Assembly: GCA_009780435.1 (NCBI GenBank)
Contig: WRAB01000011.1
Span: forward strand, 1-64,000
Source of the DNA: Oscillospiraceae bacterium
GTDB taxonomy: Bacteria > Bacillota > Clostridia > Oscillospirales > Oscillospiraceae
Length of the DNA stretch: 64,000 bases
Direction: 5' to 3'
Shown here: in pieces, positions 25,950 to 33,524 of the stretch
How positions within the stretch are numbered: the stretch's first letter is position 1
How the letters are laid out: each line of letters begins with the position of its first letter
Position numbers and translations under genes: made by a program
The notes under the pieces: generated by a model
What the model saw: the letters and a program-made list of their open reading frames with translations, nothing else
What the model was told of the DNA's origin: nothing
The model's database searches: none

Positions 25950-27257
25950 ATGTTTAAGCGGTTGAGCAAACAAGAAAAAGCTTGGGTGTTGTACGATTTG
26001 GCGGAATCACCGTATACCATAACGGTGATGGCGACGATTATGGGCATGTATTTCTTGGCATCTGCCGAAGCGGCCATTGGGGATATTGTTGTCGCCAATG
26101 CCTATTGGAGTTTCGGGACGGCGGCGGCCATCGTATTTATCGGGTTATTGGCACCGATTATCGGAACGCTTACGGGGTACATAGGGAAGAAAAAATTAGT
26201 GTTTAACCTGTTTGTCGGGCTGGGTGTTTTGGCCACGGCAGGGATTGCGTTTGTGCCGGAGCACATGTGGTTTGGCTTGCTGTTTATGTATATTTTATCA
26301 CTCATCGGATATTCAGGCGCCAACAAGGTGTATAACGCATTTTTGGTGGATGTCTCTCCCAACGAGCGAATGAATCGTGTTTCAACTTTTGCATTTGGCG
26401 TGGGGTATCTTGGCTGTGTTCCGCCCTTTCTCGTCAGCATTGCACCGATTCTTTTGATACAGCTGGATATCATCTCCATGTCCATGGTGACGGCATATCG
26501 CATTGCTTTTTTGATTACCGCCGTGTGGTGGATTGTGCTTACGATTCCCATGTTTCGGCACGTCAACCAGAAATACGGGGCGCCAATGGAGTCCCAGTAT
26601 GTACGCAAAAGCTTCGTAAGCGTATGGCTCACATTCAGGGAAATCTGTAAACATAAACCGGTTTTGCTGTTTCTCCTTGCATTTTTCCTTTACAGCGACG
26701 GCTTGAACTCCATTGTCAGTTTGGCGACGGCCTTTGGCGTAACGATTGGAATCGGGCAGGTTGACCTCTTACTTGTGCTTTTGGTGATGCAGCTTGTGGC
26801 GGGTCCGTGTGCCATTATATACGGACGCATGGCGGATAAATTTGGCACAAAAAAGACGATTTATTTTGGTATCGGGACGTATGTCGTGGTTTGTCTCATT
26901 GCGCTTTTGATGAACCCCGCACGGGATGTTCGCTTTTTAACAGGTCTGTTCTGGGGACTTGCCATGTTGATCGGCACGGCACAAGGCGGTATTCAGGCAT
27001 TGAGCCGTGCTTACTTTAGCAAAGTTGTTCCGAAAGAAAAATCAAATGAATTTTTCGGCTTTTACAATGTCTTTGGGCGCCTCGCCTCTATCATTGGAAC
27101 CACCTTATTTGGGGTGATCTCCCTGTGGACGGGACAACCGCACTTTGGCATTGCAGGCATTGCGGTATTGTTCATATTAGCGGCGATTATTTTCAAATTT
27201 GTACCGGACGATAAAGAAATTTCTTGGGAAGACAAACAGTCCAGCATTTCAGTTTAG
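25950..27257 (+). CDS. UMF1-family MFS transporter, tandem copy A
   Basis: A 435-residue membrane transporter with about twelve membrane segments. The N-terminus KAWVLYDLAESPYTITV and the central loop SYGRMAD-like IIYGRMADKFGTKK fit the UMF1 (Vps22/Atg22-like) group of the major facilitator superfamily, whose bacterial substrates are mostly unknown. It is a close tandem paralogue of the next gene: within the first 30 residues only positions 4 and 27 differ. It ends with a short extra tail QSSISV. ATG 25950 follows AAAAAAGGCGGAGTGGG. Confidence 0.85.
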   Translation: MFKRLSKQEKAWVLYDLAESPYTITVMATIMGMYFLASAEAAIGDIVVANAYWSFGTAAAIVFIGLLAPIIGTLTGYIGKKKLVFNLFVGLGVLATAGIAFVPEHMWFGLLFMYILSLIGYSGANKVYNAFLVDVSPNERMNRVSTFAFGVGYLGCVPPFLVSIAPILLIQLDIISMSMVTAYRIAFLITAVWWIVLTIPMFRHVNQKYGAPMESQYVRKSFVSVWLTFREICKHKPVLLFLLAFFLYSDGLNSIVSLATAFGVTIGIGQVDLLLVLLVMQLVAGPCAIIYGRMADKFGTKKTIYFGIGTYVVVCLIALLMNPARDVRFLTGLFWGLAMLIGTAQGGIQALSRAYFSKVVPKEKSNEFFGFYNVFGRLASIIGTTLFGVISLWTGQPHFGIAGIAVLFILAAIIFKFVPDDKEISWEDKQSSISV

Positions 27258-27316
27258 CGCGACAATAAAGGCATGTCACAGTGAATACACAAAGTATATA
27301 GGAGAGGGAGAGCCGG

Positions 27317-28603
27317 ATGTTTAAGTGGTTGAGCAAACAAGAAAAGGCTTGGGTATTGTACGATCTGGCGGAATCGCCGTACACCATAACGGTGTTGGCG
27401 ACGATCATGGGCATGTATTTCTTAACATCAGCAGAGGCCGCAGTCGGGGATATTGCTGCAATGTCTTATTGGTCGTTTGGAACGGCGGCGGCTACACTGT
27501 CTATCGGGTTATTGGCGCCGATTATCGGAACGCTTACGGGGTACATCGGGAAGAAAAAACTGGTATTTAATCTGTTTGTCGGGCTGGGCATTTTGGCTAC
27601 GGCAGGGATTGCGTTTGTGCCGGAACACATGTGGCTTGCCCTGCTCCTGATGTATATTTTATCATTCATAGGGTATTCAGGTGCCAACAAGGTGTACAAC
27701 GCATTTTTGGTGGACGTCTCTCCCAACGAGCGAATGAATCGTGTCTCAACCTTTGGCTTTGGGGTGGGCTATCTCGGTTGTGTTCCGCCCTTTCTTGTCA
27801 GTATTGCGCCGATTCTTCTCATACAGCTGGGTCTCATTTCTATGCCCATGGTGACGGCGTATCGTATTGCCTTTTTGATTACTGCCGCATGGTGGATTGC
27901 GTTTACGATTCCCATGTTTCGGCACGTCAACCAAAAATACGGGTCGCCAATGGAGCCCCAGTATGTGCGCAAAAGCTTTGTGAGCGTATGGCTGACGTTC
28001 AAAGAAATCTGCAAACATAAATCGGTTCTGCTGTTTCTCCTGGCATTTTTCCTCTACAGTGACGGGCTGGGCTCCATTATCAGCCTGGCAACAGCCTATG
28101 GTATGACCATTGGGATTGGACAGGTTGATCTCTTGCTGGTGCTTTTGGTGACACAACTTGTGGCGGGCCCATGTGCCATTGCATACGGACGATTGGCGGA
28201 TAGATTTGGCACAAAAACCATGATTTATTTTGCCATTGGGACATATATTGTGGTTTGCCTCATTGCGCTTTTGATGAATCCCGCACGGGATATTGGCTTT
28301 TTAACGGGCCTCTTTTGGGCGCTTGCCATGTTGGTCGGCACTGCACAGGGCGGCCTGCAGGCATTGAGCCGTGCTTATTTTGGCAAGATTGTTCCGAAAG
28401 AAAAATCAAATGAATTTTTCGGATTCTATAATATTTTTGGACGCCTCGCCATGGTGATTGGGACTACTTTATTTGGGCTTATTTTGCGATGGACGGAACA
28501 AGCACACCTTGGAATTGCAGGCATTGGTATATTGTTTGTTTTAGCGGCGATTATTTTCAAATTTGTGCCGGATGACAAAGAGATTTCTTGGGCTGATAAA
28601 TAG
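27317..28603 (+). CDS. UMF1-family MFS transporter, tandem copy B
   Basis: A 428-residue paralogue of the preceding transporter, aligned with it along the whole length and ending GTNLK-free at DDKEISWADK. Differences are spread through the membrane segments (for example SAEAAVGDIAAMSYW against SAEAAIGDIVVANAYW), so the duplication is not brand new. AGGAGAGGGAGAGCCGG precedes ATG 27317, and the 59-base gap between copies carries no visible terminator, so they are probably co-transcribed. Function is not known beyond transport. Confidence 0.85.
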   Translation: MFKWLSKQEKAWVLYDLAESPYTITVLATIMGMYFLTSAEAAVGDIAAMSYWSFGTAAATLSIGLLAPIIGTLTGYIGKKKLVFNLFVGLGILATAGIAFVPEHMWLALLLMYILSFIGYSGANKVYNAFLVDVSPNERMNRVSTFGFGVGYLGCVPPFLVSIAPILLIQLGLISMPMVTAYRIAFLITAAWWIAFTIPMFRHVNQKYGSPMEPQYVRKSFVSVWLTFKEICKHKSVLLFLLAFFLYSDGLGSIISLATAYGMTIGIGQVDLLLVLLVTQLVAGPCAIAYGRLADRFGTKTMIYFAIGTYIVVCLIALLMNPARDIGFLTGLFWALAMLVGTAQGGLQALSRAYFGKIVPKEKSNEFFGFYNIFGRLAMVIGTTLFGLILRWTEQAHLGIAGIGILFVLAAIIFKFVPDDKEISWADK

Positions 28604-28631
28604 TCTAGCATTTTGGGGAGGTGCAGTAGCA

Positions 28632-29039
28632 GTGAAACGATTCTTCCAGGAGTTCCGAGAATTTGCCCTCCGGGGTAACGTGATGAGCCTGGCGGTGGGG
28701 ATGCTCATCGGCATGGCGTTCCAAGCCGTGGTGACTTCCCTGACGGACAATATTCTATCCCCGCTCATCGGACTGCTTATCGGGCAGAATTTTGACGCTT
28801 TGACCTGGGATGTGATGGGGGTCAGCCTGGGATACGGTGCGTTTATCACGGCGGTGCTGAATTTTATCATCATGGCATTCGTGGCGTTTTTGATCGTCCG
28901 GACCATGAACAAGCTGCAATCTGCAAAGGAACAGGAGGCGGAGGCGTCCGAGCGCCACTGCCCCTTCTGTCAGACCCAGTTGCACCTGGAAGCTGTCCGT
29001 TGTCCGGCCTGTACGTCGGAGGTGGCTGCAGGTGGGTGA
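28632..29039 (+). CDS. mscL: Large-conductance mechanosensitive channel with C-terminal zinc ribbon
   Basis: MscL opens under membrane stretch to release osmolytes. The 135-residue protein starts VKRFFQEFREFALRGNVMSL, the conserved N-terminal helix and first membrane segment with the gate, and a second membrane segment lies at about 70-95. After a charged linker the C-terminus has two CxxC pairs (CPFCQ and CPACT), a zinc-ribbon-like tail that ordinary MscL lacks. GTG 28632 is chosen because GGGGAGG lies 10 bases upstream; the frame stays open into the transporter gene. It overlaps the next gene by 8 bases. Confidence 0.88.
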   Translation: MKRFFQEFREFALRGNVMSLAVGMLIGMAFQAVVTSLTDNILSPLIGLLIGQNFDALTWDVMGVSLGYGAFITAVLNFIIMAFVAFLIVRTMNKLQSAKEQEAEASERHCPFCQTQLHLEAVRCPACTSEVAAGG

Positions 29040-29514
29040 ACACACCGGAAAATTTGTAATTCATTCCCGGAAAAGGACCGCAATACTCCATCTGCTGGTC
29101 GGGCTGTTTTCCCTTCTTGTCGGGATTCCGGCCGCGGTGGAGGGCGTCTATTCGCCGAACTTTATGTTCGGGGTGCTGTGTTCTGTTCTTGCTGTCGTAT
29201 GTTTATATCGCAGCATATCGCTGTCTGTATGGAAATGCACAGTAGAGGGAGAGCACATCACCTATCGCTCTCTGTTTCGGCGCGGGGCCATAACATTCTC
29301 TGATATTAAAAGCGTGGTGCCGAAGAATTGGAGAAACAGGGGACGGTATGGAGGTGTGAGTGATAGCTTTGTCGGCATTGATCTTCACTCCGAGACAAGG
29401 AAATTATTTCACATACACGGATCGAAAGTCGGTTTTCGTGCGTTTGTGGCAAGCTTAGAGGAACGGGGCATTCCCGGTGCGGAACAGTTGCCGAAAGGAA
29501 TACAGTGGCGCTGA
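29032..29514 (+). CDS. Membrane protein with PH-like domain, unrecognised
   Basis: A 160-residue protein with two hydrophobic segments at about 17-36 and 44-62 (HLLVGLFSLLVGIPAAVEG and FGVLCSVLAVVCLYRS), then a soluble C-terminal half rich in beta strands, ITYRSLFRRGAITFSDIKSV, that resembles bacterial PH domains of the YdbT/YcxB kind. GTG 29032 overlaps the end of mscL, so the two genes are translationally coupled, which hints at a shared role at the membrane. No function can be named. Confidence 0.65.
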   Translation: MGEHTGKFVIHSRKRTAILHLLVGLFSLLVGIPAAVEGVYSPNFMFGVLCSVLAVVCLYRSISLSVWKCTVEGEHITYRSLFRRGAITFSDIKSVVPKNWRNRGRYGGVSDSFVGIDLHSETRKLFHIHGSKVGFRAFVASLEERGIPGAEQLPKGIQWR

Positions 29515-29532
29515 GCTGACACGGATAAAAAC

Positions 29533-29581
29533 AAACCCAGTAAGGGAGAGAGTGTGAAATCTCCTCTTACTGGGTTTTTCT
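29533..29581. terminator. Bidirectional terminator between mscL operon and nagA
   Basis: AAACCCAGTAAG faces CTTACTGGGTTT, followed by TTC on the plus strand and preceded by A-rich sequence giving T's on the minus strand. It serves the converging transcripts. Confidence 0.85.
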
Positions 29582-29594
29582 GATCCAAGGAATC

Positions 29595-30713
29595 TCAAGA
29601 GAGTATCTCACCCCGCAGAAACACCGCCCGGATGGACAAGTCCTCATTTAACAACACCAAATCCGCATATTTCCCCGGTGCGATACTGCCCCGCTGATGG
29701 AAGATGCCCAGGGCCTTTGCCGGGTTGACGCTGGCGCACTTGACGGCGGTGGCCAGGGGGATTCCCATCTCGGTCACAGCGGTGCGCAGGCAGTCCATGA
29801 GATTCACCACGGAGCCTGCGATGGAGTCGCCCTCTACGAGGCGGGCGCATCTGCCCCGCACCTCTACGGCCAGGCCGCCCAGATCGTAGACCCCGTCTGC
29901 CATGCCGGTGGCCGACATGTTGTCGCTGATGAAGATGATCCGGTCGTCGCCGAACATCCGCAGGGCTGCACGGACTGCGCTGGGGTGGACGTGGACACCG
30001 TCGCAGATCAGCTCCGCACGACAGTCCAACGCATCCATGGCGGCGCCGATGACGCCGGGATCCCGGTGGTGGAGAGGCGGTGTGGCGTTGAAGAGATGGG
30101 TCACCTGTCGTGCGCCGTGGGCGAATGCCGCTTGCGCCAAAGTATAATTCGCCTCCGTATGGGCCACGGAGCACACGATCTCGTCGCCGAGGGCATCAAT
30201 GAGGCAGATTGCACCGTCCATCTCCGGGGCGACGGCCAGGAGCTTTACCATCCCCCCCGCCTGGGCCTGTAGGCGGCGCACCAGTTCCACGTCGGGCGGT
30301 TGGATATAGGCGGGGTTTTGCGCACCGCACTTCTTTGGAGAGAGAAACGGCCCCTCTAAATAGAGCCCGGCAAAGGCTGCGCCCTTTAGATCGGCGTGGG
30401 TGGCGATTTGCCTGCAGGCTGCCGCCAACTGATTCTCCGGAAGAGTTAGGAGCGTGGGACAAATTGCGGTGATCCCGTTTTCCGCCAGATAGTGTGCCAT
30501 ATCCGAGAGTCCCTGGGCGTCCGTGTCAGAGAAATCGTGGTCCACACAGCCGTGGATGTGGAGGTCAATCAGGCCGGGGATGGCGTAACATCCGGTGGCG
30601 TCAATTATCTCGCCGCCCGGGGCGGTATCGGCGAAATACTGCCCGGAGATGGCGATATCGCCGGATGCAAATCCGCCGTTTTCTTGGAAGACCTTTGCGT
30701 GTTTGATAAGCAT
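29595..30713 (-). CDS. nagA: N-acetylglucosamine-6-phosphate deacetylase
   Basis: Removes acetate from GlcNAc-6-P to give glucosamine-6-P. The 372-residue amidohydrolase has the metal motif IDLHIHGCVDHDF, the strand FAGLYLEGPFLSPKKCGAQ, CSVAHTEANYTLAQ, VTHLFNATPPLHHR and FISDNMSATGMADG, with the catalytic Asp in SDN. The family is usually about 380 residues. GGGG lies 10 bases before ATG 30713. It is the last gene of the GlcNAc PTS operon; a 118-base repeat separates it from the CBM9-like gene. NagB, which uses its product, is at the other end of the locus. Confidence 0.93.
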   Translation of the reverse strand: MLIKHAKVFQENGGFASGDIAISGQYFADTAPGGEIIDATGCYAIPGLIDLHIHGCVDHDFSDTDAQGLSDMAHYLAENGITAICPTLLTLPENQLAAACRQIATHADLKGAAFAGLYLEGPFLSPKKCGAQNPAYIQPPDVELVRRLQAQAGGMVKLLAVAPEMDGAICLIDALGDEIVCSVAHTEANYTLAQAAFAHGARQVTHLFNATPPLHHRDPGVIGAAMDALDCRAELICDGVHVHPSAVRAALRMFGDDRIIFISDNMSATGMADGVYDLGGLAVEVRGRCARLVEGDSIAGSVVNLMDCLRTAVTEMGIPLATAVKCASVNPAKALGIFHQRGSIAPGKYADLVLLNEDLSIRAVFLRGEILS

Positions 30714-30750
30714 ACTGTTCAGCCCCTAAGATATTATAGTTTCGCACAAG

Positions 30751-30868
30751 GAAAACACCCGGCTCTGCGGAGCCACCCTCTTTAACGAAAGAGGGTGAAG
30801 ATGAAGGATCGTGCAAATCCCGCCCTCTTTCGTAAAGAGGGTGCTGCCCGCAGGCGGCGGGTGTTTTC
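30751..30868. repeat. MITE-like element with 10-base terminal inverted repeats
   Basis: GAAAACACCC at the left end and GGGTGTTTTC at the right end are perfect complements. Inside are mirrored copies of CCCTCTTT-AACG-AAAGAGGG and CCCTCTTTCG-TAAAGAGGG. At 118 bases with no coding potential it fits a miniature palindromic element inserted in the operon. Confidence 0.6.
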
Positions 30869-30873
30869 TCCAC

Positions 30874-31524
30874 CTAATCTATCGTATTTTCGCCGGGGGA
30901 GACGATCTCCGCCCTGGCGAAGTGCGCCGGTAAGTGAAAATTGGGTTTTTCCACCGGGATGGGGTGATAGGCTCCAAAGTGCAGGATAGCGGGGTCCTCT
31001 GCGATCTTGTAGAAGTTGCAGAAGAACGTGTCCCCCGCTTTGAAGTTGGGCACTCCAAGCCGCCCCAGCAGAGAGTCGGGGATCAAGAGCTCCGCCGTCC
31101 AGCGATCCGGCTCAATAGCGGCCTTCACACCCGTCATGGCGTATTCTGCGTCGGTGATGAATTGGCGGCCCTGTCTGCCGTGGCCGTATTTGGCATACAT
31201 GGCGCCGTTGGCGTTGATCTCGAAATTCAAATACAAACAATCGTTAGACGGGGGTGCGGTCTGTCTCAAATTGGGATCGGGGAAGGCGAAGAACGCCTCC
31301 ATGGCGCTGTCCTTGCAGACCATGTCCCGGTGGTTGTGAAACGCCCGCTTGGGGTCTTGCTCTATGCAGGTCATGCGGAGAAATAGTCCTTGTCCGTCGA
31401 GATAGGCCATTTGGCCGAAGGTCTCCGGCTCTCGCAGGGACTCCCATAAATAGTGGTTGACCCGGAAAATGGGACAGCCATCCAGCTCCGCAGGGGCGTT
31501 GATGATGTGGATTGGATAGATCAT
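30874..31524 (-). CDS. CBM9-like carbohydrate-binding domain protein
   Basis: A 216-residue stand-alone protein resembling family 9 carbohydrate-binding domains as found in cytoplasmic or unattached Firmicutes proteins. Stretches such as DCLYLNFEINANGAMYAKYG, RWTAELLIPDSLLGRLG and FFCNFYKIAED are typical. There is no signal peptide, so it is predicted to be intracellular, which is unusual for a carbohydrate-binding module. The frame opens at GTG 31530, but AGGGGG then directly abuts it; ATG 31524 has correct spacing. It sits between the PTS EIICB gene and nagA, suggesting a role tied to amino-sugar uptake. Role unknown. Confidence 0.7.
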   Translation of the reverse strand: MIYPIHIINAPAELDGCPIFRVNHYLWESLREPETFGQMAYLDGQGLFLRMTCIEQDPKRAFHNHRDMVCKDSAMEAFFAFPDPNLRQTAPPSNDCLYLNFEINANGAMYAKYGHGRQGRQFITDAEYAMTGVKAAIEPDRWTAELLIPDSLLGRLGVPNFKAGDTFFCNFYKIAEDPAILHFGAYHPIPVEKPNFHLPAHFARAEIVSPGENTID

Positions 31525-31547
31525 AGGCACCCCCTAGATATGAAATA

Positions 31548-31575
31548 GGGGGCGGATGCTGCCTCATCCGCCCCC
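31548..31575 (-). terminator. Hairpin after the EIICB gene
   Basis: GGGGGCGGATG and CATCCGCCCCC pair perfectly. On the minus strand TATTTCAT follows, so it may be a partial terminator or a stabilising hairpin before the CBM9-like gene. Confidence 0.6.
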
Positions 31576-31613
31576 TGTTGTTTTATCTGGTATCTATTGT
31601 GCGGATGATGCTA

Positions 31614-33080
31614 TTATAGCATCTTTTGGATCTCGTCTGCAACAAATTGTACCTTGGTGCCGACGATTACCTGGACAGAGGTCTTGCTGGGACGAATCAC
31701 ACCGGCGACGCCAGCGGATTTGATCTTCTTCTCGTCCACTTGCAGATAGTCTTTGACCTCAACACGCAGACGGGTGGAGCAGTAGTCCACGGAAGTCACG
31801 TTGTCCTTGCCGCCGAGGCCCTCTAGGATCGTGGCGGCGACGGCAGCGTAGTCATCGCTGGCGAGAACGACGGATTTTTCCGCTTCCAAATCTTCTTCAT
31901 CTTCCCGGCCCGGAGTCTTGAGGTTGAACTTTTTGATGAGGAAGCTGAACAAGAAGAAATACAGGAAGAAATAGAAGATGCCAAAGGGAATTAGCCAAAA
32001 TTGACCGATGGCGAAAGGCACCCTTGTGCTCAAGACAAAGTCAATGAGCCCGGCGCTGAAGGTGAAGCCTGCAAACCACTGGAATGTAGCGACAATAAAC
32101 ATGGATATGGCTGTCAGGACGGCGTGTACTAAGTACAAGAAAGGTGCTACGAACATGAAAGAGAACTCAACGGGCTCGGTCACGCCTGTGACGAAAGCGG
32201 TGAGCGCTGCTGCCGACATGAGACCGTAGACGATTTTCTTGTTCTTATCTTTGGCGTTTCTGTACATGGCCAAACACGCACCGGGCAGACCGAACATCAT
32301 AATCGGGAAGAAACCAGCCATGTACATGCCGGTGGTGCCGAGGACACCGGGGCCACCCAGACCGGCAGGATTCCAGAAGTTGCCCAAATCGTTGATTCCA
32401 ACGAGGTCAAACCAGAACACCGCATTGAGGGCGTGGTGCAGTCCGGTGGGAATGAGCAGACGGTTGAAGAAACCGTAGAGTGCGGCACCAAAAGCGCCCA
32501 AGCCGGCAATCCACTCGCCGAAAGTTACCAGCGCACCGAAAATGACAGGCCAGATGAACATGAGGATGATGCCAAGTCCGCTCATGACTGCTGCCGCTAC
32601 GATGGGTACCATTCTTCTTCCGGAGAAGAACGAGAGTGCTGCGGGCAACTCTTTTTGATAGAGCCGATTGTAGAGGAAAGCGGAAAGGCAACCAACCAGT
32701 ATGCCGACGAAGACATTTTCAACACCAGCGAAAGCGGCACCTTCGATCTCGGTGAGTCCCCGCCCCCAGAGCCACTCTAGGTTTTCGGGATCAAGAATGT
32801 TGGTTACCACCAGCCAGCCAACTAAGCCAGCTAACGCTGCGGCGCCGTTTTTGTCTGTGCTCAGACCAAAGGCGAGACCGATTGCAAACAAAATGGGGAT
32901 ATAATCCAAAATTCCGCCACCGGCAAGAATTAGGAATGTGCCAATCGTGGCGAGGACACCTTCTCCGCCCCAATCTGGGCCAAGTATGGCGTAGCCGATG
33001 CCGATCAAAAGACCACCGGCAGGCAGAGCGGCGACTGGCAGCATGAGCGCTCTACCGAGTCTTTGCAATGATTTCATCAT
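31614..33080 (-). CDS. nagE: PTS N-acetylglucosamine/glucose-type transporter, EIICB
   Basis: Brings the sugar in and phosphorylates it. The 488-residue protein has an EIIC membrane domain (about 1-390) with the substrate-site motif LLIPTGLHHALNAVFWFD and TEPVEFSF, then an EIIB domain (about 405-488) whose phosphocysteine is Cys434 in VDYCSTRL. The glucose/GlcNAc family lengths fit; placement with nagA, nagB and the absence of a fused EIIA point to GlcNAc. Phosphate would come from the separate EIIA (35150-35650). AGGAGGAAATTTCACT precedes ATG 33080. Confidence 0.9.
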   Translation of the reverse strand: MMKSLQRLGRALMLPVAALPAGGLLIGIGYAILGPDWGGEGVLATIGTFLILAGGGILDYIPILFAIGLAFGLSTDKNGAAALAGLVGWLVVTNILDPENLEWLWGRGLTEIEGAAFAGVENVFVGILVGCLSAFLYNRLYQKELPAALSFFSGRRMVPIVAAAVMSGLGIILMFIWPVIFGALVTFGEWIAGLGAFGAALYGFFNRLLIPTGLHHALNAVFWFDLVGINDLGNFWNPAGLGGPGVLGTTGMYMAGFFPIMMFGLPGACLAMYRNAKDKNKKIVYGLMSAAALTAFVTGVTEPVEFSFMFVAPFLYLVHAVLTAISMFIVATFQWFAGFTFSAGLIDFVLSTRVPFAIGQFWLIPFGIFYFFLYFFLFSFLIKKFNLKTPGREDEEDLEAEKSVVLASDDYAAVAATILEGLGGKDNVTSVDYCSTRLRVEVKDYLQVDEKKIKSAGVAGVIRPSKTSVQVIVGTKVQFVADEIQKML

Positions 33081-33130
33081 AGTGAAATTTCCTCCTTCTT
33101 AAAATTACATGTACTTATTTTTGTCTTACC

Positions 33131-33155
33131 GCCCCCGATTGGCAGCATCGGGCCG
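33131..33155 (-). other. Intercistronic hairpin between ptsH and EIICB gene
   Basis: CCCGAT and ATCGGG arms with flanking GGC/GCC form a small hairpin without a T-run; possibly an mRNA processing or stability element. Confidence 0.4.
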
Positions 33156-33164
33156 ATAAGTGGT

Positions 33165-33422
33165 TCACAAGTTTTCTGCCAAAAATGCTTTTAATCCCTC
33201 TGCGGCCAACTCCTCATCCGGGCCGTCGAAGGTCATGGTGAAGGTGTCTCCCGTCTTGAGGGATAGCCCCATTACGCCCATGATCCGCTTGGCGTCCACC
33301 ATCTTGGCGGGGGTGCCGATTTGTACGGCGCTTTGGAATTCGCTGGCCTTTTTGACCAGATGGGCCGCCGGGCGGGCGTGTAGTCCCAGTTCGTCTTTGA
33401 TCGTATGCTGAATCTCTACCAT
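33165..33422 (-). CDS. ptsH: HPr phosphocarrier protein lacking Ser46
   Basis: Carries phosphate from EI to EIIA. The 85-residue protein has His15 in LGLHARPAA, the residue phosphorylated by EI. The regulatory region reads DAKRIMGVMGL, where Firmicutes HPr normally has KSIMGVM: position 46 is Arg rather than Ser. HPr kinase could therefore not phosphorylate it and it should not act as CcpA corepressor in the usual way. The frame opens upstream at 33464, but ATG 33422 gives a standard N-terminus and follows AAGGAGGT by 11 bases. It lies between EI and EIICB genes. Confidence 0.92.
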   Translation of the reverse strand: MVEIQHTIKDELGLHARPAAHLVKKASEFQSAVQIGTPAKMVDAKRIMGVMGLSLKTGDTFTMTFDGPDEELAAEGLKAFLAENL

Positions 33423-33475
33423 ATATTGCAGTACCTCCTTTTTTGGGGGAGTGGACAAGCCCACTGAAGATTTTC

Positions 33476-33508
33476 TTGTTTTCCCCCGCCTTTGGCGGGG
33501 GAAAACAA
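33476..33508. repeat. Perfect GC-rich palindrome (dispersed family copy 3)
   Basis: TTGTTTTCCCCCGCC-TTT-GGCGGGGGAAAACAA lies between ptsI and ptsH. A hairpin this stable inside the operon could uncouple HPr from EI levels. Confidence 0.7.
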
Positions 33509-33524
33509 ATTTAAATCAGTGCAA

